Shown: positions 52,271 to 62,172, counted from the first letter of the stretch. The stretch is DNA of 64,000 bases from PALSA-612 sp963776375 (GCA_963776375.1 CAVZMF010000002.1:1178001-1242000); one strand, 5' to 3'. Notes: a model not told the origin generated them from the letters alone. Numbers and translations are program-made.

Positions 52271-53215
52271 CTGGTCGTCAACGCCGGGTCGACGAGCCTC
52301 AAGCTCTCGGCCGTGGACGGGGACGGCGCGCCGTCGGCGGTGAAGTCGCTCGACGCGGTGCCCGCGGGCGTCGAGGCGGTCGCGCACCGGATCGTGCACG
52401 GCGGCTCGCGCTTTCGGGAGGCGGTGGTCATCGACGAGGACGTCGAACGCAAGCTGGCCGCGCTGACGGAGATCGCCCCGCTGCACAACGCGCCGGCGAT
52501 GGCCGCGCTCGAGGACGCGCGCCGAGCGCTGCCGGACGTCCCGCACGTTGCCGTCTTCGACACGGCCTTCCACGCGACGATCCCCGACGAGGCCGCGACC
52601 TACGCGGTGCCCCGACGTTGGCGCGAGAACTGGGGCATCCGCCGTTACGGCTTCCACGGGCTGTCGGTGGCGTGGGCGGCCGAGCAGGTCCCCGTCCCGC
52701 GGCTCGTCGTCTGCCACCTCGGCGGCGGCTGCTCGGTGACGGCCGTGCGCGACGGCCGCTCGGTCGACACGACCATGGGCTTCAGCCCGCTCGAGGGCGT
52801 GCCGATGGCGACCCGATCGGGCTCGATCGATCCGGAGATCGTGCTGCACCTGCTGCGCGGCGGGAAGCTCGGGCTCGAGGAACTCGCCGACGCGCTCGAG
52901 CGCGAGTCGGGGCTGCTCGGGCTCTCAGGGCTCTCGGGGCACGTCGAGGAACTCGAGGCCTCCGACGAGCCTGCCGCCCGGCTTGCACTCTCGGTCTTCT
53001 CCTACCGCATCGCCTGCGCCGTCGGCTGGATGGCGGCCGCGCTCGGAGGGCTCGACGCACTCGTCTTCACCGGCGGCGTCGGCGAGCACTCCGAGCGTGT
53101 TCGACATGAGGTGTGCGAGCGCCTCCGGTATCTCGGCAGCGGCGTTCGGTTCGTGGTCGTCGAGGCGCGAGAGGACGTGGTCGCCGCGCGCGCAGCGCGC
53201 GAGCTCCTGTCCTAG
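52271..53215 (+). CDS. ackA: Acetate kinase
   Basis: AckA converts acetyl-phosphate and ADP to acetate and ATP. Motifs in order are VVNAGSTSLKLSAVD, AHRIVHGGSRF, APLHNAPAM, AVFDTAFHATIP, YGFHGLSVAW, HLGGGCSV, DTTMGFSPLEGVPMATRSG and FTGGVGEHS, so phosphate- and acetate-site residues are present. At about 314 residues it is shorter than the E. coli enzyme (400). The start is odd: similarity begins at LVVNAG, eight bases after a perfect AGGAGG (52258-52263), where the codon is CTG (52271), and no ATG or GTG is near. It follows a phosphoketolase remnant, the classic partner gene. Confidence 0.92.
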   Translation: MVVNAGSTSLKLSAVDGDGAPSAVKSLDAVPAGVEAVAHRIVHGGSRFREAVVIDEDVERKLAALTEIAPLHNAPAMAALEDARRALPDVPHVAVFDTAFHATIPDEAATYAVPRRWRENWGIRRYGFHGLSVAWAAEQVPVPRLVVCHLGGGCSVTAVRDGRSVDTTMGFSPLEGVPMATRSGSIDPEIVLHLLRGGKLGLEELADALERESGLLGLSGLSGHVEELEASDEPAARLALSVFSYRIACAVGWMAAALGGLDALVFTGGVGEHSERVRHEVCERLRYLGSGVRFVVVEAREDVVAARAARELLS

Positions 53216-53243
53216 CGACATTCGCAGTGACTGTCCCCTGGGA

Positions 53244-53286
53244 CGTTCACTGGGCCGTGGCCCGATCGGCCACGGCCCAGTGAACG
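53244..53286. terminator. Very long perfect hairpin between convergent ackA and VOC genes
   Basis: Bases 53244-53262 and 53268-53286 are exact reverse complements (19-base stem, CGATC loop). The structure fills the gap between the ackA stop (53215) and the stop of the convergent VOC gene (53291). A small GTCCCCTGGGAC hairpin (about 53232-53243) precedes it. No U-tract is present, so it is probably a bidirectional transcript-end or RNA-stability structure. Confidence 0.75.
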
Positions 53287-53290
53287 AGTG

Positions 53291-54043
53291 CTACATCGAG
53301 TCGGAGGGCTTGATGATCCCGAAGACGGCGCCGATCGGATCCTTGAGGTAGGCGATCCGGCCCACGTTCGGAATGTCCATCGGCTCCAGAATCGTCGAGC
53401 CGCCCAGCTCGCTGGCCCTGGCGACGGAGGCGTCCACGTCCTCCACGGCGACGTACGGAGCCCACATCGACGGAGTGGACGCGTCCTGCAGCTTCATCAC
53501 CCCGGCGACGCGAGTCTCGCCGCTCTGGAAGATCTTGTAGCCGCCGTACTCCTCGCCCATGTCGACCGTCGTCCAGCCGAACACGGCCGAGTAGAACTGC
53601 TCTGAAGCCTCGACGTCCTGCGTCCCCAGCTCGTCCCAGACGAAGACGCCTGCGGTCTGCGGAGGCTCGCCCGCGGACTGGAAGCCGACGATCACCGCAC
53701 CCTGCGGGTCGGCGAGAACCGCGAAGCGGCCGACCTGCGGAATGTCCTGCGGCCCGTGGATCACCTTGCCGCCGGCGGCCTTCGCCTTCTCGACGGTCGC
53801 GTCGACGTCCTCGACGGCGACGTTGCCGGCCCAGTGAGGCGGCGTGCCCTCCTGGACGGGCGGGAAGCCTCCGTGAGACTGCCCGTCGACCGAGATCATC
53901 GGGTACTCGAACTCGTCCGTCTTGAAGACCTCGATGTCCCAGCCGAACAGCTCGGTGTAGAACTCCTGAGCCCGCTTGGGATCGGTCGTCACGTTCTCGT
54001 GCCACACGAACGTGCCGATCCGGCTCGTGACCTGAGTGCTCAC
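53291..54043 (-). CDS. VOC-family protein with two glyoxalase-like domains
   Basis: The 250-residue protein consists of two homologous VOC modules (about 5-122 and 128-245), each with a GxFVWxE start (IGTFVWHENVTTDP, AGVFVWDELGTQD), an FY-x4-FGW segment and an E/D-VD-x-(T/S)-V block. It resembles the actinobacterial CFP-30B-like glyoxalase/bleomycin-resistance group. Enzymatic role unknown. A strong ribosome site (AAAGGAGG) precedes the GTG at 54043. It is divergent from an HxlR regulator, which may control it. Confidence 0.9.
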   Translation of the reverse strand: MSTQVTSRIGTFVWHENVTTDPKRAQEFYTELFGWDIEVFKTDEFEYPMISVDGQSHGGFPPVQEGTPPHWAGNVAVEDVDATVEKAKAAGGKVIHGPQDIPQVGRFAVLADPQGAVIVGFQSAGEPPQTAGVFVWDELGTQDVEASEQFYSAVFGWTTVDMGEEYGGYKIFQSGETRVAGVMKLQDASTPSMWAPYVAVEDVDASVARASELGGSTILEPMDIPNVGRIAYLKDPIGAVFGIIKPSDSM

Positions 54044-54083
54044 TCAGCGCCTCCTTTCGCTCTTTGACCCGGCCGACTCTATC

Positions 54084-54128
54084 ATTACGATGCTTTCACG
54101 AAGCAACTGGGAACTTGTGTTTACGAAG
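54084..54128. promoter_or_regulatory. Candidate HxlR operator between VOC and HxlR genes
   Basis: Three related elements lie in the 84-base divergent gap: ATTACGATG (54084-54092), TTCACGAAG (54095-54103) and TTTACGAAG (54120-54128). Their regular arrangement between a regulator gene and its divergent neighbour is what an autoregulated HxlR operator would look like. On the minus strand a TTGCTT (-35-like) precedes TGATAG-like sequence. Promoter positions are inferred, not demonstrated. Confidence 0.4.
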
Positions 54129-54766
54129 TGGAGACGGTCCGGAGCTACAGACAGCACTGCGGCATCGCCCGCGCGCTCGATCTCGTCGGGGAGCGCTGGG
54201 CGCTGCTCGTCATCCGCGACCTCGTCCTGGGGCCGAAGCGCTTCACCGATCTGCGCGCGAGCCTGCCGGGGATCGCGACGAACGTCCTCACGCAGCGGCT
54301 CAAGCAGCTCGAGCGCGACGGCGTCGTCAGGCGCCGGCTTCTGCCGCCGCCGGCCGCATCGACCGTCTACGAGCTGACGGAGTACGGCCGCGAACTCGAG
54401 CCCGTCCTGCTCGCGTTCGGGCGCTGGGGGGCGAAGACGATCGGCGAGCCCATTCCGAGCCGATCGATCCGCTCCGAGTGGTTCGGCGTGGCCCTGAAGG
54501 CGCACTTCCGGCCCGAGGCCGCAGAGGGCGTCCACGCGACGATCGGGCTCCGCTTCGAGGACGGGGCGCTCACGATTCGCATAGACGCAAGCGACCTCTC
54601 GGTCACGACCCGCGTTCCCGACGAGGCCGACCTCACGCTGACGACGGAGCTGCCGATGCTGGCCGGCTACCTGTCGGGAGGCGCCGTACCGCGCGCTGCG
54701 CTCGCGCCCGAAGGCGACCTCGAGCTCTTGGCGCGCCTGCCGGAGATGTTCCCTTTCGGCGCCTGA
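54128..54766 (+). CDS. HxlR-family regulator with a C-terminal sterol-carrier-like domain
   Basis: At 212 residues, it has an HxlR winged helix (about 5-100: RQHCGIARALDLVGERWALL then VIRDLVLGPKRFTDLRASLPGI, TNVLTQRLKQLERDGVV), followed by an SCP2-like segment (about 110-205, HATIGLRFEDGALTIRIDAS and TLTTELPMLAGYLSGG). The cysteine at about residue 11 is the position used for redox or electrophile sensing in some HxlR proteins. The added C-terminal domain could bind a lipophilic ligand. GTG 54128 is within the last repeat element of the operator region. It probably controls the divergent VOC gene. Confidence 0.88.
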   Translation: METVRSYRQHCGIARALDLVGERWALLVIRDLVLGPKRFTDLRASLPGIATNVLTQRLKQLERDGVVRRRLLPPPAASTVYELTEYGRELEPVLLAFGRWGAKTIGEPIPSRSIRSEWFGVALKAHFRPEAAEGVHATIGLRFEDGALTIRIDASDLSVTTRVPDEADLTLTTELPMLAGYLSGGAVPRAALAPEGDLELLARLPEMFPFGA

Positions 54767-54831
54767 ACGGGTAACGCCACCCGAGTGCGCGAGACTGCAG
54801 GATCGGTGAACGAGAGAACAGGAGCCACGGC

Positions 54832-56265
54832 ATGAGTGAGAGCTTCGACGTCGTCGTCCTCGGTGGAGGCCCCGCCGGAGAGGTGGCCGTCAACACGCTG
54901 CTGAAGGCAGGCAAGCGCATTGCGCTCGTCGAGTCGGAGCTGATCGGCGGCGAGTGCACGAACTGGGGCTGCATCCCCTCCAAGACGCTGCTGCGGCCGG
55001 CCGAGTTGCGCGCCCAGGCCGGGCGGGCTGCCGGCGTCACGAAGCCCGCACGCGACTGGCCGGCGCTGAGCGCGTACCGCGACTACATGGTCTCCGGCCA
55101 CGACGATTCGAAGCGCGTCGCCGGCTACGAGAAGCGCGGGGTTACCGTGGTCAAGGCGGCGGGCACGATCGCAGGGCCGGGGCGAGTCGAGGTCGCCGGA
55201 CAGGCGCTGGAGGCGGACGCGATCGTCGTCGCCACCGGCGCCGAGGCAGTCATCCCGCCGATCCCCGGCCTGGCCGAGACCGGGCACTGGACGAACCGCG
55301 AGGTCACGGCCCTGACCGAGATCCCGGAGAGCGTCGTCTTCATCGGCGGCGGCGTCGTCGCCGTCGAGCTGTCGCAGTTCCTCGCCCGCTTCGGCTGCTC
55401 GGTGACGATCGTGCAGGGGCCGCCGCGCCTCGCCGACCGCGAGGACCCGCGGATCAGCGCGCTCCTGGAGAAGATCCTCGAGGACGACGGCATAAAGCTC
55501 GTGCTCGACCGCCGCGCCGTCGCCGTCCGTGCCGACGGCGACGAGAAGGTCGTGGAGCTCGACGACGGCGGCGAGGCGCGCGGCGCGGAGATCGTGGTCG
55601 CGACCGGCCGCCGCCCACGCACGAAGGGGATCGGGCTCGAGAGCGTCGGCGTGGAGCCGAATCCGCGGGGAATCGAGGTCGACGCGCGCTGCCGTGCCGC
55701 GGAGGGCGTGTGGGCGATCGGCGACGTGACGGGCATCGCGATGTTCACCCACGTGGGCAAGTACCAGGGCCGGATCGCCGCCATGGACATCCTCGGCAGG
55801 CCGGCAGGCGCCGACTACCGCGCCGTCCCGCGCGTCGTCTTCACCGATCCCGAGCTGGCCGCAGTCGGCATGTCCGAGCAGGCGGCAAAGGAGGCGGGCA
55901 TCGACGCGGCCACGGCCACGATCGACATCCCCACCTCCGTCGCCAGGGCGTACACCTACGAGCGGGAGCCACGCGGGACATTCAGCGTGACCATCGACCG
56001 CGAGCGGGAAGTGGTCGTCGGCGCCTGGGCAGTGGCGCCGCTCGCGAGCGAGTGGATCCACACGCTCGTGCTCGCGATCCGCGCCCAGGTGCCGGTCTCG
56101 GTGCTCAACGACACGATCGCGCAGTTCCCCACCTTCTCCGAGGCGCTCGGCTACGCCCTGCGCTCGCGTCCGGACGAGGAGCTCTTGCTGCCCGCGGACT
56201 TCTGCGCGCACCCGTACCAGACGGAGGAGCCGGCGCAGGTCGGCGAAAACGCCAGGACTGCCTGA
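54832..56265 (+). CDS. Flavin disulfide reductase homologue (Lpd/MerA-like)
   Basis: The 477-residue FAD/NAD(P)-dependent oxidoreductase has the FAD motif VVVLGGGPAGEVAV, the redox disulfide GGECTNWGCIPSKTLL, NAD motif VVFIGGGVVAVELSQFLARFG and VWAIGDVTGIAMFTHVGKYQG. The C-terminal interface normally carries the proton-relay histidine (HxHPTxSE). Here the segment reads IAQFPTFSEALGYAL, so that histidine is missing, as in some non-lipoamide members. Lipoamide dehydrogenase activity is therefore unlikely and the substrate is unknown. ATG 54832 follows ACAGGAGCC. Confidence 0.9.
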   Translation: MSESFDVVVLGGGPAGEVAVNTLLKAGKRIALVESELIGGECTNWGCIPSKTLLRPAELRAQAGRAAGVTKPARDWPALSAYRDYMVSGHDDSKRVAGYEKRGVTVVKAAGTIAGPGRVEVAGQALEADAIVVATGAEAVIPPIPGLAETGHWTNREVTALTEIPESVVFIGGGVVAVELSQFLARFGCSVTIVQGPPRLADREDPRISALLEKILEDDGIKLVLDRRAVAVRADGDEKVVELDDGGEARGAEIVVATGRRPRTKGIGLESVGVEPNPRGIEVDARCRAAEGVWAIGDVTGIAMFTHVGKYQGRIAAMDILGRPAGADYRAVPRVVFTDPELAAVGMSEQAAKEAGIDAATATIDIPTSVARAYTYEREPRGTFSVTIDREREVVVGAWAVAPLASEWIHTLVLAIRAQVPVSVLNDTIAQFPTFSEALGYALRSRPDEELLLPADFCAHPYQTEEPAQVGENARTA

Positions 56266-56278
56266 CAGAATCGTCTCC

Positions 56279-56806
56279 GTGAGGATCGCGTGCTCCTTCG
56301 TCGCCCTCGCTGTCGCGGTGCTCGTGCCCGCCGGAGTTGCCGCCGCCGCCGTTCCCGGCGGAACCGTGACGCCCAACGTCGGCGCCGCAGGGATCAAGCT
56401 GGGGATGACGCGGGCGCAGGTGATCGCGAAGCTCGGGAAGCCGCTGTTCAAGAACGCGAACGGCTTCATGCAGTTCGGGAACGACAAGACGAACGTCCTC
56501 TTCGACGTCTACCTCGACACGAGCACGCACCCGCAGCGGGTGCGCCTGCTCGGGATCAGCGGGACGAAGTTCTGCCTCGCCGGGGGCGGGCCGTGCATGC
56601 TGCGCACCGGCGGCGTCGGCAAGCTCAGGAAGCGCTACGGCAAGGCGCTCGTGAACGTGAAGCTCGAGGACGGCGAGAAGGTCGTCTGGCTGAAGGGCAA
56701 GCTGAAGGGCTGCAAGGTCTTCACCGATTTCGGCGAGGCCAACCGCCCGTCTGCCGCCAGGATCGTGATGATCTTCATCGGCTATCAGAGCGGCCACTAC
56801 TGCTAG
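56279..56806 (+). CDS. Exported protein of unknown function (SmpA-like fold segment)
   Basis: The 175-residue protein has a clear signal peptide (VRIACSFVALAVAVLVPAGV then AAAAVPGG) and a mature part with GIKLGMTRAQVIAKLGKP, a pattern shared with SmpA/OmlA-type and actinobacterial lipoprotein domains that mediate protein contacts. Three cysteines (KFCLAGGGPCML, LKGCKVF) plus the final C may form disulfides, fitting the DsbA/VKOR system present elsewhere. GTG 56279 is 13 bases after the oxidoreductase stop, so the two could be cotranscribed. Function unknown. Confidence 0.75.
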   Translation: MRIACSFVALAVAVLVPAGVAAAAVPGGTVTPNVGAAGIKLGMTRAQVIAKLGKPLFKNANGFMQFGNDKTNVLFDVYLDTSTHPQRVRLLGISGTKFCLAGGGPCMLRTGGVGKLRKRYGKALVNVKLEDGEKVVWLKGKLKGCKVFTDFGEANRPSAARIVMIFIGYQSGHYC

Positions 56807-56920
56807 GCCCGCAGCCGCACCCGCGCCGGCCCACGCACCGACGACCTGACGCCGCCGGGCGGCTGCCCGAGGGCTGGTGCTACAGTTTTTGGATCTAATC
56901 AACAAGAGCTAGTTAGGAGC

Positions 56921-59227
<2,307 letters not shown>

Positions 59228-59234
59228 AGCGGCG

Positions 59235-59549
59235 ATGCGCTGCCGACGCTGCGAGCCGCTTCCCGAGGAGGTCCGCCGCGCGGCGGACCTCCTCGGGCGG
59301 CGTCACGCCCTCGCGATCGTCTACGCGTCCCGTTCGGGAGCGACGCGCTTCAACGAGTTCAAGCAGGTGCTCGGACCGGTGCCCCCGACGACACTGTCCG
59401 CGCGCCTTGACGATCTCGCCGAGGCAGGCATCCTCGAGCGCCGTGTGGTCGACTCGCGCCCGCCGCGCACCGAGTACACGCTGACCGAGAAGGGCGGGCG
59501 GCTCGCGTCACTGCTCGACGCGCTCGCGGCGCTCGGCGGCGACCGCTGA
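59235..59549 (+). CDS. HxlR-type winged-helix regulator
   Basis: The 104-residue protein has the HxlR winged helix (LGRRHALAIVYASRSGATRF, then NEFKQVLGPVPPTTLSARLD, DLAEAGILERRVV and YTLTEKGGRLASLLDAL). It starts with a cluster of cysteines (MRCRRCEPL), which may respond to oxidants or metals. ATG 59235 is eight bases after the lon stop, and the gene may be cotranscribed with lon. Target unknown. Confidence 0.85.
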   Translation: MRCRRCEPLPEEVRRAADLLGRRHALAIVYASRSGATRFNEFKQVLGPVPPTTLSARLDDLAEAGILERRVVDSRPPRTEYTLTEKGGRLASLLDALAALGGDR

Positions 59550-59737
59550 GGCCGGGCCCCCGGCGCGGATCAGCCCTTCGCCGGCAACGTGCGCGCGTAG
59601 GACAGGCCGCGTTCGACCCACGTCGTGAGGTCGGCGTCGGCCTGGACGTCCTATGCGGCGAGCCCCAGCTCGCTCAGCCGCCGGTAGGGATCGAGCCGGA
59701 CCCCGACGACCTGGACTGTCGGCCGGAGCCGCAACGG
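59550..59737 (-). other. 188-base gap with possible gene-end remnants
   Basis: On the minus strand there are two short open stretches after the DUF2630 stop: one reads LRLRPTVQVVGVRLDPYRRL then SELGLAA and ends in TAG at 59652-59654, the other reads DVQADADLTTWVERGLSYAR then TLPAKG and ends in TGA at 59570-59572. They look like pieces of coding sequence with a stop between them. I cannot assign a family. Nothing else is seen here. Confidence 0.35.
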
Positions 59738-59980
59738 TTACTGCTGGTAGCCCTCGACGACGTCGGTGGGCCGCGGCGAGGCCGCATCCGGGTCGAGCCC
59801 GGCCTCGCGCAACGCGTTCCGCTGGCGCAGCAGGTCCCAGCACTGGTCGAGGGAGACCTTCAGCTCCTGGAGCCGCTCCCGGTCCGCCTCTCCCGCGCCG
59901 CCTGCGCCCTCGCGTTCCCACAGCTCGTGCTCCTCGGCGACGAGCCGCTCGATGCTCGCGTGGATCTGGGAATCGTCCAT
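59738..59980 (-). CDS. DUF2630 family protein
   Basis: An 80-residue helical protein, MDDSQIHASIERLVAEEHEL, followed by LKVSLDQCWDLLRQRNALRE and ending near DVVEGYQQ. This is the full pattern of DUF2630, a short actinobacterial family of unknown function, often rich in alpha-helix (two-helix hairpin). It is the last gene of a minus-strand unit that includes DUF6510, UBP zinc finger, reductase and molybdopterin oxidoreductase genes. Intact. Confidence 0.93.
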   Translation of the reverse strand: MDDSQIHASIERLVAEEHELWEREGAGGAGEADRERLQELKVSLDQCWDLLRQRNALREAGLDPDAASPRPTDVVEGYQQ

Positions 59981-60001
59981 CGCTCCTCCTCGGGTCGTGG
60001 G

Positions 60002-60253
60002 TCAAGCGGGCTCGAGATCGGCGAGCCCGCGCGCGTCGACGCAGGTGATCCCCCGAATGGTGACGAGGACCATGAGCGTGCTGCGGCAGCTCCGGCACCG
60101 CACGACGGTTCCCGGCGCGTCGAGGTAGATCTCGAGCTCGCCCACCTGCGCCCTCGCGCCACAGCCCGCGCAGACGCTCGCCGCCGTCGTCATCTCCACG
60201 CCGAAGACCTCCGTGAGCAGCCCGGCGATCGCGTTGCCGTCGAGCGCATCCAT
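60002..60253 (-). CDS. DUF6510-type zinc-ribbon protein
   Basis: The 83-residue protein starts MDALDGNAIAGLLTEVFGVE and has a zinc ribbon (VCAGCGARAQ and VVRCRSCRSTLMVLV). This matches the DUF6510 family of actinobacteria, commonly found beside oxidoreductase genes. It could bind zinc or act as a redox or nucleic-acid-binding helper. ATG 60253 overlaps the stop of the upstream DUF5996 remnant by one base. Function unknown. Confidence 0.85.
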   Translation of the reverse strand: MDALDGNAIAGLLTEVFGVEMTTAASVCAGCGARAQVGELEIYLDAPGTVVRCRSCRSTLMVLVTIRGITCVDARGLADLEPA

Positions 60254-60555
60254 CAGCGGCCGAGCAGTTCCTCGAGCTCTGGCCGGGGCGGGCACCACGA
60301 CGACGTGAGCTCGTCGCGGTTCCAGCCGAGGGCATCGGCACCGGCCTCGTACTCGCTCTCCAGGAGCACGAGGCGCCTCGTCGGCCCGTGCGCGTCGACG
60401 TGGAGCGCGGCGTCCCGCCAGGGGTTCTGCAGGGCGGCCATCGCCGGCCGCATCTTCCCCACCATCTGCACCGGCAGGTGCAGCGGGTCCCCGATCGCCT
60501 CCGACTCCTCGGGCGGCAGCGCCGGAAGATCCGGCCGGGCGGCGGTCGTGATCAC
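60253..60555 (-). pseudogene. DUF5996 protein remnant (central part missing)
   Basis: GTG 60555 overlaps the UBP zinc-finger gene stop (GTGA). The 100-residue product starts like DUF5996 proteins (PLHLPVQMVGKMRPAMAALQ, NPWRDAALHVDAHG) and near 60378 switches to what resembles their C-terminus (VLLESEYEAGADALGWNRDE). Family members are about 300 residues, so about two thirds appear to be missing without loss of frame or of the coupling to neighbours. Family function is unknown. The assignment rests on remembered family patterns and is moderately sure. Confidence 0.55.
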
Positions 60556-60842
60556 CGGCCCGCACCGTGCGGGTCGACGACGAATGCGACCTCGTCCACG
60601 TAGCACCAGCTCCAGTCCTCGCCTGACTCGGCGGAGCGGGCGATGGGATGGTCGTCCTCACGGGCGTGCCTGGATGCGTGGCGGTTCGGGGACGAGTCGC
60701 AGCAGCCGACCTTGCCGCAGGTCATGCACATGCGCAGATGCACCCAGTCGCTGCCGATCTTCAGGCATTCCTCGCAGCCGGCGATCTGCTCGGGCAGGGC
60801 CCTCACCGTGATCCGGTCGAGGTGCGTGCAGATCTCGGTCAT
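60552..60842 (-). CDS. UBP-type zinc finger protein
   Basis: The 96-residue protein is a single ZnF-UBP domain: CTHLDRITV, GCEECLKIGSDWVHLRMCMT, CGKVGCCDSSPNRHASRHA, then REDDHPIARSAESGEDWSWC. All cysteines and histidines of the three-zinc fold appear present. In eukaryotes it binds the ubiquitin tail. In actinobacteria such stand-alone domains occur near reductase and redox genes, with unknown partners. ATG 60842 lies four bases after the reductase stop, and the stop overlaps the DUF5996 remnant start. Confidence 0.93.
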   Translation of the reverse strand: MTEICTHLDRITVRALPEQIAGCEECLKIGSDWVHLRMCMTCGKVGCCDSSPNRHASRHAREDDHPIARSAESGEDWSWCYVDEVAFVVDPHGAGR

Positions 60843-60846
60843 GGAG

Positions 60847-61596
60847 TCACCTTCCTGTCGGTCCGAACCGCTCCGTCCTGATTCTGCCCGGATCGTGCCC
60901 GAGATCGACCAGGCCGCCACCAGCCGTCTCCACGAACGCGGTCGGCCCGCAGATGTAGACGAGCGGGCGATCCCGAGGAGGCCACGCCGCCTCTTCGAGC
61001 AGCGCCTTGTCGACCCGCCCACGATCGCCTTGCCAGCCCTCCGGCCATTCGCGAGTCAGCGTGAGTCGGACGTCGAGTCCGTCGTCGCAAGCCAGGCGGT
61101 CGATGTCGTCGCGGAAGACGACCTCTTCCAGCGAGCGTGCGGAGTAGAGCAGCCGGGCCGGCACCGAGCTCCGCGCCGCCGCGCGGTGGCGCAGGATCGC
61201 TCGCAAGGGCACGATGCCCGAGCCGCCGCCGATCAGGAGCAACGGGCCACCGAGCGAGTGCTCCCAGACGAAGTAGCCACCGATCGGGCCGCGGAGCTCG
61301 AGCCGGTCGCCGGCCCGCAACTCGTCGGTCAGGTAGGGCGAGACCTCGCCGTCGTCGAGACGCTCGATCGTGAGCGCGAGGTAGCGGTCCTCCGGGGCCG
61401 AGGCGATCGAGTAGCTGCGCTGGGCCTGGTATCCGTCCTCGGCGGTCAGCCGGACGTCGACGTGCTGGCCTGCCCTGTGACCCGGCCAGTCGGGCAGATC
61501 CAGGAGGATGCTCCTGGTCCGCGGGGTCTCGTCGATGAGGTCGATCACCTCGCCGACCCGCCAGGTCAGTCTCCCGAGTACCGCTGCTCCCGCCAC
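60847..61596 (-). CDS. FNR-type ferredoxin/flavodoxin reductase-like oxidoreductase
   Basis: A protein of about 240-249 residues with an FAD-binding barrel (SYSIASAPEDRYLALTIERL, the RxYS motif in QRSYSIAS) and an NAD(P)-binding half (LLLIGGGSGIVPLRAILRH and YICGPTAFVETA). No 2Fe-2S domain is attached. It would pass electrons between NAD(P)H and the neighbouring molybdopterin protein, which is inferred from adjacency. The start is uncertain: GTG 61596 overlaps the upstream gene by 31 bases, while similarity begins at LTWRVGEV, where a CTG overlaps the upstream stop (CTGA, 61566-61569). Confidence 0.9.
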   Translation of the reverse strand: MAGAAVLGRLTWRVGEVIDLIDETPRTRSILLDLPDWPGHRAGQHVDVRLTAEDGYQAQRSYSIASAPEDRYLALTIERLDDGEVSPYLTDELRAGDRLELRGPIGGYFVWEHSLGGPLLLIGGGSGIVPLRAILRHRAAARSSVPARLLYSARSLEEVVFRDDIDRLACDDGLDVRLTLTREWPEGWQGDRGRVDKALLEEAAWPPRDRPLVYICGPTAFVETAGGGLVDLGHDPGRIRTERFGPTGR

Positions 61597-62171
61597 GGAT
61601 CTCCGTAGTTGTGGTAGCCGTATGACTCCCAGAAGCCCGGCTCGTCGTCCTCGCGCAACTCGAGGCCGCGCACCCACTTGGCGCTCTTCCAGAAGTACAG
61701 ATGGGGGACGAGCAGGCGCGCCGGCCCGCCGTGCTCGGGGTCGAGCGGGTCGCCGTCGTAGCCGTACGCGATCCAGGCTTTGCCGCCTGTGACGTCGTCG
61801 AGTGGAAGGTTGGTCGTGTAGCCGCCGTCGCTGAACGCCGTCACGAACTCGCCGCTCGTCTCGACGCCGTCGAGCAAGGTGTCGACCGAGACGCCCATCC
61901 AGACGGTGTCCAGCTTCGACCACTTGGTCACGCAGTGGATGTCGACCGTCACGGTCTCGCTCGGCAGCGCGCGGAAATCGTCCCACGCCCACGAGATCGG
62001 CTCGTCGACAGCGCCGCGGATCGTGAGCGTCCACTCGTCGAGCGGCGTGTGCGGCGTCGGTCCCGCCGACAGCACCGGGAAGTCGTCCGTCAGGTACTGG
62101 CCAGGCGGCACCCGAGACGGATCGGCGTCCGGCCTGCGCCGGCCGCGGAAGCCGCGCGAAACGAGTCCCAA
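61566..62171 (-). CDS. Molybdopterin-dependent oxidoreductase (sulfite oxidase fold)
   Basis: A 201-residue single-domain member of the sulfite oxidase/MsrP family. The molybdenum-binding cysteine is in VDIHCVTKWSKLDTVW. Other motifs are PLDEWTLTIRGAVDEP, DGGYTTNLPLDDV and GGPARLLVPHLYFWKSAKWV. There is no Tat signal peptide, so it seems cytoplasmic. Substrate unknown. The start is TTG 62171, with AAGGAGG six bases upstream, inside the end of the preceding hydrolase remnant. With the FNR-type reductase downstream it forms a two-protein electron-transfer unit. Confidence 0.92.
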   Translation of the reverse strand: MGLVSRGFRGRRRPDADPSRVPPGQYLTDDFPVLSAGPTPHTPLDEWTLTIRGAVDEPISWAWDDFRALPSETVTVDIHCVTKWSKLDTVWMGVSVDTLLDGVETSGEFVTAFSDGGYTTNLPLDDVTGGKAWIAYGYDGDPLDPEHGGPARLLVPHLYFWKSAKWVRGLELREDDEPGFWESYGYHNYGDPWREQRYSGD

Positions 62172-62172
62172 C

